Shown: positions 33,146 to 42,619, counted from the stretch's first letter. The stretch is DNA of 64,000 nt from Pseudomonas migulae (GCF_024169315.1 NZ_JALJWR010000001.1:269501-333500), one strand, 5' to 3'. The notes: a model not told the origin generated them from the letters alone. A program made the numbers and translations.

Positions 33146-34246
33146 TCAAGGAAGGATTTCGAACTCGGTGCTGGCCAGCCGTTCGCCGTTGATCATCACG
33201 TGCACTGCATGTTTGCCGGCGTAATGTTTGCGGGTGGTGAGTTCCTTGATGTGCTGACCACGGCTGAGCAGGGCGGTGGCGTGGCCGGGCAACGTCAGCG
33301 CCTTGAGCTTGAAGACCTTCGCCGAGGTGCTGCCATTGGCTTTTACGTAGTCGATGGCGTAGTCGATCACCAGTCGCTGGCTGTTCTCGACCGTGGATTT
33401 GACGGTAAAGGACAAGGCGATTTTCTCCCCCAATGCAATCACCGCCGGTTCGACTTTCACATCAATGATCTCGACTTCAGGCTTGCCGCCCGCACCCATG
33501 ATCGCCAATGCCCGCTGGTTGCCCTGTTTGATCAGGCTGCGCAGGGCGTGCCTGGCGATCCACGCGGTGTGCCTGTTTTCCAGCGACCAGCCTTCGATCA
33601 GGTCAAGCACCCATTCGGGATGGTCCTTGGTGATGTCGTTGAGGTGGTTGGCCACCGACTTGCGCACATAGAGGCTGTCGTCGGCCTTGAGGTTGTCGAG
33701 GATGGCGGCGGCGAGGGTCGGGTCGGCCTGGATCTTTTCCAGTCGAAATGACCAGGGCAGGCGCGGACGGCAGCCTTCGCTGGCCAGACGCCGTACGTGT
33801 TCGTTGTCATCCAGCGACCACTCGTGCATCACCGCCAAACAGCGCTCGAAGTCACTGCGCAGGAAATAGCGGATCGCGAATTCAGCGGAACCGAAGGTGG
33901 TGAAGTATTTGAGCGCGTCCATGGAGTGTTCGAACGCGTGGCCGCCGTAGGTCGCGACGTAATGCGGCAGCGAAATGCTGACGAAGCCGCTGTTCAGGCG
34001 CGGGGCGAGGGCGCGCAGCACCTCGAGCGAGGCTTCATAACTCAACGGCAGAACCGCGTGCAGGCACTCGCTGACCCGGGCCATGCGCTGCATGATCGAC
34101 AACTCGGCGAGCCCCTCGTTGGCCATTTTCAGGAAGGCCCTGGCGTTGAACTCGGGGTAGACCGCGGTCATCTCCGTGGCGATGTGCTTGAGGCGCTCGG
34201 CGTTGAAGATTTCCTTGAGGGCGGGGGCGGGTTGATCGGCAGCCAT
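33146..34246 (-). CDS. alkC: DNA alkylation repair glycosylase with Ig-like domain
   Basis: 366 aa. Residues 1-250 are HEAT-like repeats of the AlkC/AlkD type (YFTTFGSAEFAIRYFLRSD, SEGCRPRLPWSFRLEKIQ, SLYVRKSVANHLNDITKDHPEWVLDL, TAWIARHALRSLIKQGN). From about 258 an immunoglobulin-like domain follows (KVEPAVIALGEKIALSFTVKS ... HVMINGERLASTEFEI). This domain pair is that of the crystallised Pseudomonas AlkC, which excises 3-methylcytosine and 3-methyladenine without flipping the base. AAGGA precedes the ATG. Confidence 0.9.
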   Translation of the reverse strand: MAADQPAPALKEIFNAERLKHIATEMTAVYPEFNARAFLKMANEGLAELSIMQRMARVSECLHAVLPLSYEASLEVLRALAPRLNSGFVSISLPHYVATYGGHAFEHSMDALKYFTTFGSAEFAIRYFLRSDFERCLAVMHEWSLDDNEHVRRLASEGCRPRLPWSFRLEKIQADPTLAAAILDNLKADDSLYVRKSVANHLNDITKDHPEWVLDLIEGWSLENRHTAWIARHALRSLIKQGNQRALAIMGAGGKPEVEIIDVKVEPAVIALGEKIALSFTVKSTVENSQRLVIDYAIDYVKANGSTSAKVFKLKALTLPGHATALLSRGQHIKELTTRKHYAGKHAVHVMINGERLASTEFEILP

Positions 34247-34296
34247 TGTGGGATCCTTTGAAATTAGTATTTATCCAGACGCACCGCGTTATCGTT

Positions 34297-34392
34297 CATC
34301 GCGGGCAAGCCCGCTCCCACAATGATTCGGGATGTCTCCGATTTTGCGTACACCCGGGAACCCTGTGGGAGCGAGGCTTGCCCGCGAAGGGG
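34297..34392. repeat. REP doublet
   Basis: CATCGCGGGCAAGCCCGCTC CCACA and CCTGTGGGAGCGAGGCTTGC CCGCGAAGG are inverted relative to one another between alkC and the Kef gene. The two arms differ in the loop. Confidence 0.85.
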
Positions 34393-34406
34393 TCCTCCCA
34401 TTCACC

Positions 34407-36215
34407 TCAATTCTTACTGGATTCTTCTTCCAGCTGATCCGACTCAAACAGCTTCGCCAGTTCCGCACGTGCTTCCTGCGCGGTCTGCAACACCTTCGCC
34501 GCATCGTCATACACCGCATGCTGCGCTTCCAGCACCTGTTCATCGTGATGCTTGAAGCGCTTGATCCGCGCGTCGGCCTGAGCCTGGGTCAGCCCCAGTC
34601 CTACCAACGTGCGCCGGCTCATTTCCAGGCTCGAATAATAGGTTTCCCGAATCGCCTCGGCCCCCAGGTCCACCAACCGATGCACGTGCTGACGGTTACG
34701 GGCGCGGGCGATGATCTTGATGTGTGGATACAGCCGGTGCACTACCTCGGCGGTCTTGATGTTGGTGTCCGGGTCATCGGTGGCGATGATGAAATACTCT
34801 GCCTGCTCGACCTTGGCCGCGCTGAGGATTTCCGGGCGCATCGGGTCGCCATAGAACACCGGCACGCCGCCGAAACTGCGCGACAGCTCGATGGTTTCCA
34901 CCGAGGTGTCGAGGGCCACGAACTTGATGTTCTGCGCACGCAGGATACGGGCGACGATCTGCCCCATCCGGCCCATGCCGGCGATCACCACGCGGGGTTT
35001 ATCGGTGTCGATCTCGCGGAATTTCTCCGGCACCACCACCGGCTGCACTTTCGGGCTGACCAGTCGAGCGCACATCAGCAGCAATATCGGCGTCACGGCC
35101 ATCGACAGCGTGATCGTCAGCACCAGCAGGTCGTAGAGGTGCGGCTCGAACAAGCCCTGATCCCGGCCGATCTTGAACACCACGAACGCGAACTCACCGC
35201 CGGCGGCGAGCACGATGCCGAGGCGAATCGCACTGACCTTGCCCAAACCACCGGCCAGTCGACCCACCACAAACAGCAGCGGCAGCTTGATGGCGATCAG
35301 CAGCAGCGTCAGCCCCAGCACCGTGATCGGCGCGCTGAGCAGCAAACTCAGGTTCGCACCCATGCCGACGCTGATGAAAAACAGCCCCAGCAGCAGACCC
35401 TTGAAAGGTTCGATCTGCGCTTCCAGTTCGTGACGATACTCAGAGTCTGCCAGCAGCAAACCGGCGAGGAACGCGCCCAATGCCATGGACACGCCGACCA
35501 GGTCCATCAGCCACGCCGTGCCAATCACCACCAGCAACGCGGTGGCGGTGGAAACCTCCGGCAAACCGGTGCGGGCCACCACACGGAACACCGGCCGCAG
35601 CAGATAACGTCCGCCGATCACCACCACGGCGATGCTACCCAATACCCGCAAACCGTGGTTCAAGTCCGCGGCACCAGTGCTGGTGTGATCGCCGCCCGCC
35701 AACAGCGGCACCATGGCAATCAGCGGGATCGCCGCGATGTCCTGGAACAACAGAATCGCAAACGCCAGTCGCCCATGGGGGCTGGTCAGTTCCTTGCGCT
35801 CAGCCAGGCTTTGCAAGCCAAACGCCGTGGACGACAAGGCCAGGCCCAGGCCGAGCACAATCGCGCTGTTCAACGGCTGGCCAAACACGAACAACGCCAA
35901 CACGCCAATCACCGACCCGGTCAGCAATACCTGCGCCAGACCGACGCCAAACACCGACTTGCGCATCACCCACAAGCGCCGTGGCGACAACTCAAGACCA
36001 ATGATGAACAGCAGCAACACCACGCCGAGTTCGGAAATATGACTGACGCTTTGTGGGTTGCCGATCAGGCCCAGCACCGACGGACCGATAATCACGCCGG
36101 CAAACAGATAGCCCAGCACCGCCCCCAATTGCAGGCGCTTGGCCAAAGGAACGGTAAGCACCGCCGCGAGCAGAAACACGACAGCGGCTTGCAACAGGTT
36201 GCCTTCATGGGGCAT
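34407..36215 (-). CDS. kefC: KefB/KefC-type monovalent cation:proton antiporter
   Basis: 602 aa. Residues 1-385 are a CPA2 antiporter domain of about 12 segments (LLLFIIGLELSPRRLW, LSSTAFGLQSLAE, LFFISVGMGANLSL). Residues 400-520 are a TrkA-N/RCK domain with the GMGRMGQIVARIL nucleotide-binding loop, and a charged helical tail follows. In E. coli this protein releases potassium when glutathione adducts bind, protecting against electrophiles. The KefF/KefG quinone-reductase subunit is not next to it. Kef-B and Kef-C cannot be separated by eye. Confidence 0.88.
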   Translation of the reverse strand: MPHEGNLLQAAVVFLLAAVLTVPLAKRLQLGAVLGYLFAGVIIGPSVLGLIGNPQSVSHISELGVVLLLFIIGLELSPRRLWVMRKSVFGVGLAQVLLTGSVIGVLALFVFGQPLNSAIVLGLGLALSSTAFGLQSLAERKELTSPHGRLAFAILLFQDIAAIPLIAMVPLLAGGDHTSTGAADLNHGLRVLGSIAVVVIGGRYLLRPVFRVVARTGLPEVSTATALLVVIGTAWLMDLVGVSMALGAFLAGLLLADSEYRHELEAQIEPFKGLLLGLFFISVGMGANLSLLLSAPITVLGLTLLLIAIKLPLLFVVGRLAGGLGKVSAIRLGIVLAAGGEFAFVVFKIGRDQGLFEPHLYDLLVLTITLSMAVTPILLLMCARLVSPKVQPVVVPEKFREIDTDKPRVVIAGMGRMGQIVARILRAQNIKFVALDTSVETIELSRSFGGVPVFYGDPMRPEILSAAKVEQAEYFIIATDDPDTNIKTAEVVHRLYPHIKIIARARNRQHVHRLVDLGAEAIRETYYSSLEMSRRTLVGLGLTQAQADARIKRFKHHDEQVLEAQHAVYDDAAKVLQTAQEARAELAKLFESDQLEEESSKN

Positions 36216-36356
36216 GGGGAAACTCCAGAACTCGGTACGGCGGGGGGCACAAGGATAAAGGCTGCGACGGCGGGCGTCAGCCCGATTGGCGATGATTGTA
36301 TGAATGGCGCGTGGTTGCGTATTCCACTCTCAACCTGGAGGAATGTTTTTTACCCT

Positions 36357-37430
36357 TCACTCCACCCGACTATGGCTCAACGTCTGCTCACCCAACCGAT
36401 ACTGATTATTCCCGCTGCGCTTGGCCTCATACATCGCCAGATCGGCAATGTGAATCAACCGATCCATGCTCGGCGCATGGTCCGGGAACACCGCGACGCC
36501 CAGGCTGGTGCCGATGTGGCGTTGGTCATTGCCAATCGCCACCGGCGGTGACAGTTCGACGAAGATCTTCTGGCAGATGCTGCGGGCTTCGTCTTGCAGA
36601 CTGCTCCCTTGGGGCAGGCCCTGGAGGATGACCACGAACTCGTCGCCGCCGATGCGGGCGACGGTGTCGGTTGAGCGCAGGATTTTCTTCAGGCGTGTGG
36701 CGGTGGTGACGAGGACGCGGTCACCGGCGGCATGGCCGTAACGGTCGTTGATGGCCTTGAAACCGTTGAGGTCGACGAACACCAGCGCCACTCGGGTGGC
36801 GGTGATTCGGGCCTGTTCCAGCGCCTCGGACAGACGCTCCTCGAGCACCAGCCGGTTGGGCAGGCCGGTCAACGGGTCGAAATGAGCCAGGTGCTGCAAA
36901 TAGCTGGCGGAGGCTTTTTCTTCGGTGATGTCGCGGACCACACCCATCATCTTGATCGTTTCATCGTGATCGTTCTTCACCACGTTGCCGGTTTCGCGCA
37001 GCCAGCGAATGGTGCCGTCGGGCCAGATAACCCGGTATTCCTCGTCATGATTCTCGCCGGTTTCCAGGCAGCGCAGCTCGCCAGCCCGCACCTTGACCCG
37101 GTCGTCCGGGTGCACGCAGGTGCAGAACAGGGCGTAGGAGGGCGTTACTTCGCCGATCTTGAAGCCGAACATGCCGTAGATCGCGTCAGACCAGTAGAGC
37201 CGGTCAGTGTCGACGTCCCAGTCCCAGGTGCCGATACGGGCGAAATACTGGCTGCGCTTGAAGCGTTCGGCGTCGCTGTCCTGGTAGATAGTCTGCCGTT
37301 CGGACAGGCTGGCAATCAGCGCCCGATGTTCGGCCAGCTGCTTGCGCAGCAAGCGCTCGCGGCAAATCAGCACGATGATCAGGGCAATCACCATCGTGCC
37401 TAGGGCTGCGTGGGTCCAGACGAAGTTCAT
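36357..37430 (-). CDS. Membrane PAS-GGDEF diguanylate cyclase
   Basis: 357 aa. One membrane segment (residues 7-24, AALGTMVIALIIVLI), a coiled helix, a PAS domain at about 60-170 (YFARIGTWDWDVDTDRLYWSDAIYGMFG, ending EEYRVIWPDGTIRWLRETG ... VVRDITEEKAS), then GGDEF (DPLTGLPNRLVLEERL and RIGGDEFVVIL). The GGDEF motif is intact, so it should make cyclic-di-GMP. I see no RxxD inhibitory site. Located upstream of kefC on the same strand, 141 bases away. Confidence 0.92.
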   Translation of the reverse strand: MNFVWTHAALGTMVIALIIVLICRERLLRKQLAEHRALIASLSERQTIYQDSDAERFKRSQYFARIGTWDWDVDTDRLYWSDAIYGMFGFKIGEVTPSYALFCTCVHPDDRVKVRAGELRCLETGENHDEEYRVIWPDGTIRWLRETGNVVKNDHDETIKMMGVVRDITEEKASASYLQHLAHFDPLTGLPNRLVLEERLSEALEQARITATRVALVFVDLNGFKAINDRYGHAAGDRVLVTTATRLKKILRSTDTVARIGGDEFVVILQGLPQGSSLQDEARSICQKIFVELSPPVAIGNDQRHIGTSLGVAVFPDHAPSMDRLIHIADLAMYEAKRSGNNQYRLGEQTLSHSRVE

Positions 37431-37514
37431 TCAGGGGTTGCCATCATGGCGAGCCATCATCACGGAAAGTGTGCTTATGGTAGTTCACACGCCTGCGCTA
37501 TGGCACTTGCAGCC

Positions 37515-37838
37515 CTAAAGAACTTCTCCTTTGTCCCACAAGTGCACCAGTTCCCCCGGCGCCTGATCCTCGGGCACTTTCAGCACCAGCCGGTCGTCCT
37601 GCTCATTGAGGCGGTAGCGCACTTCGATTTGATAGAAGCGCTGATCGCCCTGACCGGAAGACTCGCGGGTCAGTGGCAGGCAACCCTCCAGCAACGTGCA
37701 AATACGCGTGCGCTGATCGAGATTGCACTGCGCGAACTCGATTTCACGAGGGCGGGTCAACGCGTGGAGCATCGCGAAACCGCCCTGGCGGGAAAGACGA
37801 ACGACGGCTTCATCGCCCAATACTGGCAGCGTTTTCAT
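37515..37838 (-). CDS. Emfourin-like (protealysin inhibitor) protein
   Basis: 107 aa, no signal peptide. It is rich in beta segments (RFYQIEVRYRLNEQDDRLVLKVPED). Position, size and sequence fit the emfourin family, small proteins that inhibit protealysin-like M4 proteases and are encoded beside them. AGGAGGG precedes the ATG, and the start overlaps the stop of the M4 protease (ATGA), so the two are coupled. The inhibitor role is known from the Serratia pair; here it is inferred. Confidence 0.78.
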   Translation of the reverse strand: MKTLPVLGDEAVVRLSRQGGFAMLHALTRPREIEFAQCNLDQRTRICTLLEGCLPLTRESSGQGDQRFYQIEVRYRLNEQDDRLVLKVPEDQAPGELVHLWDKGEVL

Positions 37839-38899
37839 GAACCCTCCTGACTCGGTTTGACACCCACCTCGACCCATCCTTGCGTTACCGCACGGGCTTC
37901 GTCGATGCCGAAACGGTGGCGAGCGTGGGCAACGGTCAGTTGCGCGAACTGCTCGAATGACGCGTCACTGCCCAAACGTTTATCGCACAGCGTGTCGTAC
38001 CAGATGCGCCCGGCCTTATCCCAGGCAAAGCCGCCCAGGGCTTGCGCCACCAGATAAAACGCCCGGTTGGGAATGCCGGAATTGATGTGCACGCCGCCAT
38101 TGTCTTCCTGGGTGATGACGAACTTGCGCATATGGTCCGGTTGGGGGTCCTTGCCGAGCAGCGGGTCGTCGTAAGCAGTGCCTGGATGAGCCATCGAGCG
38201 CAGACCGACGCCCTGGATGCGCGGCGTCAGCAAGTCAGCGCCGATCAGCCAGTCCGCCTCCGCAGCCGTCTGACCCAGCACACGTTGCTTGATCAACACG
38301 CCGAAGACATCCGATATCGACTCGTTCAATGCCCCGGACTGGTTGGCGTAGACCAGACCGGCTTCGCTTTCGATCACGCCGTGGGTCAGTTCGTGCCCGA
38401 TCACATCCAGCGAGCGAGTGAAACGCTCGAAGATCTCGCCGTCGCCATCCCCGAAGACCATCTGCGCGCCGTTCCAGAATGCATTTTCGTATGCCACGCC
38501 GTAATGCACGCTGCCGATCAGCGCAAAACCCTGATTGTCGATGGAGTCGCGGCCCAGCACCTTCCAGAAAAAATCATGACTGGCGCCCATTGCATCGTAA
38601 GCCTCGTCAACCGCAGGATCGCCAGTCGCCGGCTGACCTTCAAGACGCGCGGGCATGCCTGGCAGCAGCATTTTTCCTTGGGCATCATGAATGCTGCGCT
38701 GGACCTGGCCGGGTTGAGCCGGGGCGGGCAGGATCGTCGCCGCAGCAGAAGGCAGCGGCATACCCGGCGTGTGCCGAAGTGTGCGCACGTGGGTCAACGT
38801 GACCATCGCGCTGGAGCGCTGACGCTCGGAGCCGTGGGCGATGATTCGATTGAGAATGTAGGGCGGAATGAAACTGCGCAGTGATCGTTGATCGGTCAT
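37835..38899 (-). CDS. M4-family (thermolysin/protealysin-like) metallopeptidase
   Basis: 354 aa, no signal peptide. A short propeptide (about residues 1-50) contains the IPPYIL motif typical of protealysin-like precursors. Zinc site His169-Glu170-x-x-His173 in GHELTHGV and third ligand Glu193 in GALNESISDVFG; a C-terminal HINSGIPNRAFY carries the further active-site residues. Protealysin-like enzymes lack a classical signal peptide and have been linked to intracellular or released activity. Followed directly by the emfourin-like gene. Confidence 0.92.
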   Translation of the reverse strand: MTDQRSLRSFIPPYILNRIIAHGSERQRSSAMVTLTHVRTLRHTPGMPLPSAAATILPAPAQPGQVQRSIHDAQGKMLLPGMPARLEGQPATGDPAVDEAYDAMGASHDFFWKVLGRDSIDNQGFALIGSVHYGVAYENAFWNGAQMVFGDGDGEIFERFTRSLDVIGHELTHGVIESEAGLVYANQSGALNESISDVFGVLIKQRVLGQTAAEADWLIGADLLTPRIQGVGLRSMAHPGTAYDDPLLGKDPQPDHMRKFVITQEDNGGVHINSGIPNRAFYLVAQALGGFAWDKAGRIWYDTLCDKRLGSDASFEQFAQLTVAHARHRFGIDEARAVTQGWVEVGVKPSQEGS

Positions 38900-39042
38900 C
38901 AGAGCATCCTTTACTGAGCACGAGGTCGATACTCATGTGAACGGGGACCAAGGGCTTCGGTTCCATGGATTGCCTTCGGCGCCGAATTCTGCGAAAACCT
39001 CCGTCCGCGCCCCGGACCGGGCGACCGTAAACGAGTAGAAGC

Positions 39043-39381
39043 ATGAACGACGAACTGCAAATAATCGACATCGAACCGGGCGACGGCAAAGCTGCCGTCA
39101 AAGGCGCCCTGATCACCACCCAGTATCGCGGCTGGCTGGAAGACGGCACCGAATTCGATTCTTCCTACAGCCGAGGCATGCCTTTCCAGTGTGTGATTGG
39201 CACGGGGCGGGTCATCAAGGGCTGGGATCAGGGCATCATGGGCATGCAGGTCGGCGGCAAGCGCAAGTTGCTGGTGCCGGCGCACCTGGCCTATGGCGAG
39301 CGCACCATGGGCAAGATCACGCCGAATTCGAACCTGATTTTCGAGATTGAATTGCTGGAAGTGCTGACGCGGGATGATTGA
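39043..39381 (+). CDS. FKBP-type peptidyl-prolyl isomerase
   Basis: 112 aa single FKBP domain. ITTQYRGWLEDGTEFDSS, FQCVIGTGRVIKGWDQGIMGMQVGGKRKLLVPAHLAYGE and NLIFEIELLEV carry the FK506-binding aromatic pocket residues. No signal peptide: cytoplasmic folding helper. Divergent from the M4 protease gene with 143 bases between the starts. Confidence 0.93.
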   Translation: MNDELQIIDIEPGDGKAAVKGALITTQYRGWLEDGTEFDSSYSRGMPFQCVIGTGRVIKGWDQGIMGMQVGGKRKLLVPAHLAYGERTMGKITPNSNLIFEIELLEVLTRDD

Positions 39382-39403
39382 TCACCGCATCAGCTGAAAC
39401 GCC

Positions 39404-40147
39404 TTATCCCAGCGTGTAGCCACTGTCGACGACCCAGTCCTGCCCGTACACGTTGCGGGCGCCGCGACTCAGCTGGAACAGGATCACGTCCGCTACCGCG
39501 CCGGCTTCCAGGAATTTCCCGTCGAGCAGCCTCAGGTTGACCGCGGTGGCGACCTCGCCCAGTTCTTCGGTCTTGAGTCCCAGGGTCGACCAGATCGGCG
39601 TGGCCGTTGGACCGGGCGAGACGGTGTTGATGCGGATTCCGTGAGGCGCCAGCTCAACCGCCAGGGTTCTTGCATGGGCGATCAGGGCTGCCTTGGAGGC
39701 GATGTAAGCGGCCAGCCCAGGAAAGGTGACTCCGGCCAGGAACGTACCGATGAACACCACTGAAGCGGACTCTGCAAGATGGCTGCGCAGGCACGCCAAG
39801 GTATTCAGCGCCCCCGCACCGTTCACTGCCCATTGTCGGTCGAAGGCCGAAACATCAAGGCCTCCGGCCAGTTGCGCGATGCCAGCATTGGGGACCACGA
39901 AATCCACCGGCCCCAAGGCTTCGGCGCGATCGGCTAACCGGGCGAGATCCTCCGGGCGGGTCACATCGCCATCGACCCAGGCCAACTGGTCGTTGAAGCG
40001 TTCCGCCAATCCAGCCAGTTCACCGAGCTGGCGTGACATTGCCAATACGCGAGCGCCCTGATCCAGCAGGCGTTCGGTGACGGCCAGGCCAATGCCGGAG
40101 CTCGCGCCGGTGACCACCGCCAGGCGATTCTGAAATTCATTGTGCAT
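39404..40147 (-). CDS. Short-chain dehydrogenase/reductase
   Basis: 247 aa. TGASSGIG at residues 14-21 binds NAD(P); VPNAGIAQL replaces the common NNAG; the catalytic pair is Tyr/Lys in AAYIASKAAL. It ends in GQDWVVDSGYTLG like FabG-type reductases. The gene stands alone between convergent FKBP and the D-cysteine desulfhydrase gene on the same strand. Confidence 0.88.
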   Translation of the reverse strand: MHNEFQNRLAVVTGASSGIGLAVTERLLDQGARVLAMSRQLGELAGLAERFNDQLAWVDGDVTRPEDLARLADRAEALGPVDFVVPNAGIAQLAGGLDVSAFDRQWAVNGAGALNTLACLRSHLAESASVVFIGTFLAGVTFPGLAAYIASKAALIAHARTLAVELAPHGIRINTVSPGPTATPIWSTLGLKTEELGEVATAVNLRLLDGKFLEAGAVADVILFQLSRGARNVYGQDWVVDSGYTLG

Positions 40148-40307
40148 GCAGCAATCCTTTTACTCATGGGCAGCCTGTTTTCTGGTTGGTGCGTTCGCAG
40201 GCCGATCGAGCGCGCGAGAACGACTTCAAAAAACGGGCCAATGGCAAAAGCCTTGCTGGCTGTGGGGTACACGATGGGTGTTGTTGTTTTGACTAGATCA
40301 ACGAAGA

Positions 40308-40339
40308 GTCTTATTGACTGCTTTTGCAGTCATTAAGAC
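40308..40339. other. Hairpin between D-cysteine desulfhydrase and SDR genes
   Basis: GTCTTATTGACTGC (40308-40321) pairs with GCAGTCATTAAGAC (40326-40339), with one mismatch and a TTTT loop. No T-run follows on the minus strand, so it may be a weak terminator or an operator for the SDR gene. Confidence 0.5.
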
Positions 40340-40365
40340 TTTCCGTATTGTTTGAGAATCGGTTT

Positions 40366-41397
40366 TTAATCCTGAAACGTTTCGCGGTAGGCATACAACC
40401 CTGGCGTCCCGCCGGTCATCACGAACAGCACGTTGTCGCCGTCGCGGAAACGACCTTGCTGCAGATCGGCCACCAGGCCGGCAAACGCTTTGCCGGAGTA
40501 CACCGGGTCGATCAACAGACCTTCCGCGCGAGCCATCAGGCGTACGGCGTCTCGCATGGCGGGAGTCGGCAGGCCGTATCCCTCGCCCAACTGACTGCCG
40601 TCGATCACGATGTCCTCGGACCTTACGAGGGCGTTGCTGCCCAGTAACGTCACGATGTCCTGCGTCAATTTCAGCGTTCTCGTCGCTGATGAGTCCCGAT
40701 CCGATAGCACCGACCAGGATTTGACGATCGATGCGCCTCGGCCCAGCAACTGGAACCCGGCGGCAAGTCCGGCATGGGTCCCGGCGCTGCCGTTGGGCAC
40801 GACAACCTGATGGAATGAGAGCCCAAGTTCGGCTTCCTGCTGTGCGATTTCCGCCGCGCAGCGCGCATAGCCGAGGCTGCCCAGCGGTGTTGACCCGCCC
40901 ATGGAAATCACCAGCACCTTGCGCCCTGCGTCCCGCAATTGTGCGGCCCGGGCCTCGGCCCTCGCGAGCGAATCGGTGCCTGCGGCAAACACCTGCAGAT
41001 CGGCACCAAACAGTTGATCGAGCAGCACGTTGCCGTTGAGTTCGTAATCCACCTCGGACTTGGGCACCGAGCGGGTGAGGATCAATTCACAGTCGATGCT
41101 CAGGCGTGCACAGACCGCTGCGGTCAGCCGCGCATGGTTGGACTGGACGCCGCCCACGGTGATGACCGTATCGACGCCGGCCTGCTGCGCGGCGCCGATG
41201 TGGAATTCGAGTTTGCGCAGTTTGTTGCCGCCACCGCCCAGCAACATATGATCGTCGCGCTTGAGAAACAGGCGGATTCCGCGGGGCACCAGGCCCAGTA
41301 GCTGTTCGAGACGTTCGGCGCGCTGAATGGGCGTCGGGCCTTGCAGGAGGTCTGCTCGCGCAAAAGCACTCAGGGATTTGTCCAGTTGGGTTTGCAT
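40366..41397 (-). CDS. dcyD: D-cysteine desulfhydrase (PLP)
   Basis: 343 aa fold-type II PLP enzyme that breaks D-cysteine to pyruvate, sulfide and ammonia. The PLP lysine is probably Lys59 in GGGGNKLRKLEF; GGVQSNHARLTAA and MTGGTPGLYAY are typical. ACC deaminases have a Glu in the VYEGKS motif; here the motif is VYSGKA, so desulfhydrase is preferred. GAGGCG precedes the ATG at 41397. It follows the P450 gene by 82 bases on the same strand. Cystine transporter genes, frequent partners, are absent. Confidence 0.82.
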   Translation of the reverse strand: MQTQLDKSLSAFARADLLQGPTPIQRAERLEQLLGLVPRGIRLFLKRDDHMLLGGGGNKLRKLEFHIGAAQQAGVDTVITVGGVQSNHARLTAAVCARLSIDCELILTRSVPKSEVDYELNGNVLLDQLFGADLQVFAAGTDSLARAEARAAQLRDAGRKVLVISMGGSTPLGSLGYARCAAEIAQQEAELGLSFHQVVVPNGSAGTHAGLAAGFQLLGRGASIVKSWSVLSDRDSSATRTLKLTQDIVTLLGSNALVRSEDIVIDGSQLGEGYGLPTPAMRDAVRLMARAEGLLIDPVYSGKAFAGLVADLQQGRFRDGDNVLFVMTGGTPGLYAYRETFQD

Positions 41398-41479
41398 CGA
41401 TGGCGCCTCGCTGACTGTTATCCAACTGACTCTAGGGAGAAAGTCCTCCGTGATAAACGCATCGCCAGTCATTTCACCT

Positions 41480-42619
41480 TTAACCTGATGTAACTAATAG
41501 GGTGTCCTGCGAGAACAACGGAATCCGGCCGTTGAGGGAAGGGCGGTAGTGCCAGGTCAATCGGTCCAGTGCGGGTTTCAACGCCAGAATCCGCGTCAAC
41601 GTGGCGCTGGCGATGTTCAGGGCCAGCCTCTGGCCCGGACATTGATGACGGCCTGCACCGAAAGTGAAACTTTGACGCTGCGCACGTTCGAGCATGAAAG
41701 TGTCAGGCTGGTCATTGAGCTGCGGGTCACGATTGGCCGAGGCCAGCAGCACAAGAATCACATCGCCGGGCTGCAGGCTCACACCCTCGATTTCACAGGG
41801 GGCGGCTACGAACCGGCGGGTGTTCTGCACCGATGGATCGAAGCGCTGGGTTTCAGCCACCAGATCGTCGATGTTGATCGAATCGTTCAGCCACCGCGGG
41901 TTTTGAATCAACGCCAGCAACGCGTTGCCGATCATTCCGGCGGTGGCCTCATAGGTCTGGGAGAGCAGGCCGATGAGATTGGCGATCATTGCATCGCTGT
42001 CGGAGGAGGTCGCGGCAAACCGCTGGCGGATACCGGCGAGCAGGGCGCTTTGATTGTCCGGGTCATCCAGCAACTCAATGAAATAGCCGCTCAACTGTTC
42101 CGCCGCCGCATGGGCCGCATCCAGTTGCGCCTGATCGCTGAGGGGCGACAGGCATGCGACGAAATCTGCGGTCAGTTCACTGACGGCCCGACCCTGCGCC
42201 GGCGTGAACCCCAGCAGTGCCGCCACCACGCAAACCGGGCCACGGAACATCGCCTTGTACAGCCCATCGGCGTCCGGGCTGACCCATCGCGCGCCGACCA
42301 GCGCAGTGATCTCATCTTCATCAATCATCGTCAGCCCTGGTTGAATGGCGGACCTCGGGCAGCGCTGGCGTTCGCCTTCATTCATTCGCATCAATTGCCG
42401 GAAGACCTTGCCGGCCATGCCGCTGGCAATCGCCTTGGGTACGGGCTCATGAGTCGGCCGCACGTGACACTCCGCATGCGCCAGCACCGCAGCGACAGCC
42501 TTGGCGCTGCTGGCGACCCACAGTTGCAGTCCTTCGTGAAAAACCAGCCCACCCTGCGCACGCAACTGCGCGTAATAAGGATAAGGATCGGCATGAGTCG
42601 CAGCGATGATCGGGTCCAT
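41480..42619 (-). CDS. Cytochrome P450
   Basis: 379 aa soluble bacterial P450. The heme loop is FTFGAGRHQCPGQRLA with Cys327 as thiolate ligand, and the ExxR motif is ETQR. The I-helix reads LLSQTYEATAGMIG: the usual (A/G)Gx(D/E)T(T/S) becomes QTYEAT, so the conserved oxygen-activating Thr is an Ala with a Thr one place later. This suggests an altered oxygen or peroxide chemistry. No ferredoxin gene is near. It lies between dcyD (downstream) and a divergent ArsR regulator. Confidence 0.9.
   Translation of the reverse strand: MDPIIAATHADPYPYYAQLRAQGGLVFHEGLQLWVASSAKAVAAVLAHAECHVRPTHEPVPKAIASGMAGKVFRQLMRMNEGERQRCPRSAIQPGLTMIDEDEITALVGARWVSPDADGLYKAMFRGPVCVVAALLGFTPAQGRAVSELTADFVACLSPLSDQAQLDAAHAAAEQLSGYFIELLDDPDNQSALLAGIRQRFAATSSDSDAMIANLIGLLSQTYEATAGMIGNALLALIQNPRWLNDSINIDDLVAETQRFDPSVQNTRRFVAAPCEIEGVSLQPGDVILVLLASANRDPQLNDQPDTFMLERAQRQSFTFGAGRHQCPGQRLALNIASATLTRILALKPALDRLTWHYRPSLNGRIPLFSQDTLLVTSG

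Noticed and set aside
34332..36551. A 739-codon open frame on the plus strand
   Set aside because: It runs antisense to kefC, whose protein is clearly conserved; the product is low-complexity His/Gln/Arg-rich, typical of a GC-rich shadow frame.
40366..41397. ACC deaminase as an alternative call for the PLP enzyme
   Set aside because: The catalytic Glu of ACC deaminases in the VYEGKS motif is replaced by Ser (VYSGKA); the N-terminal region also fits D-cysteine desulfhydrase.
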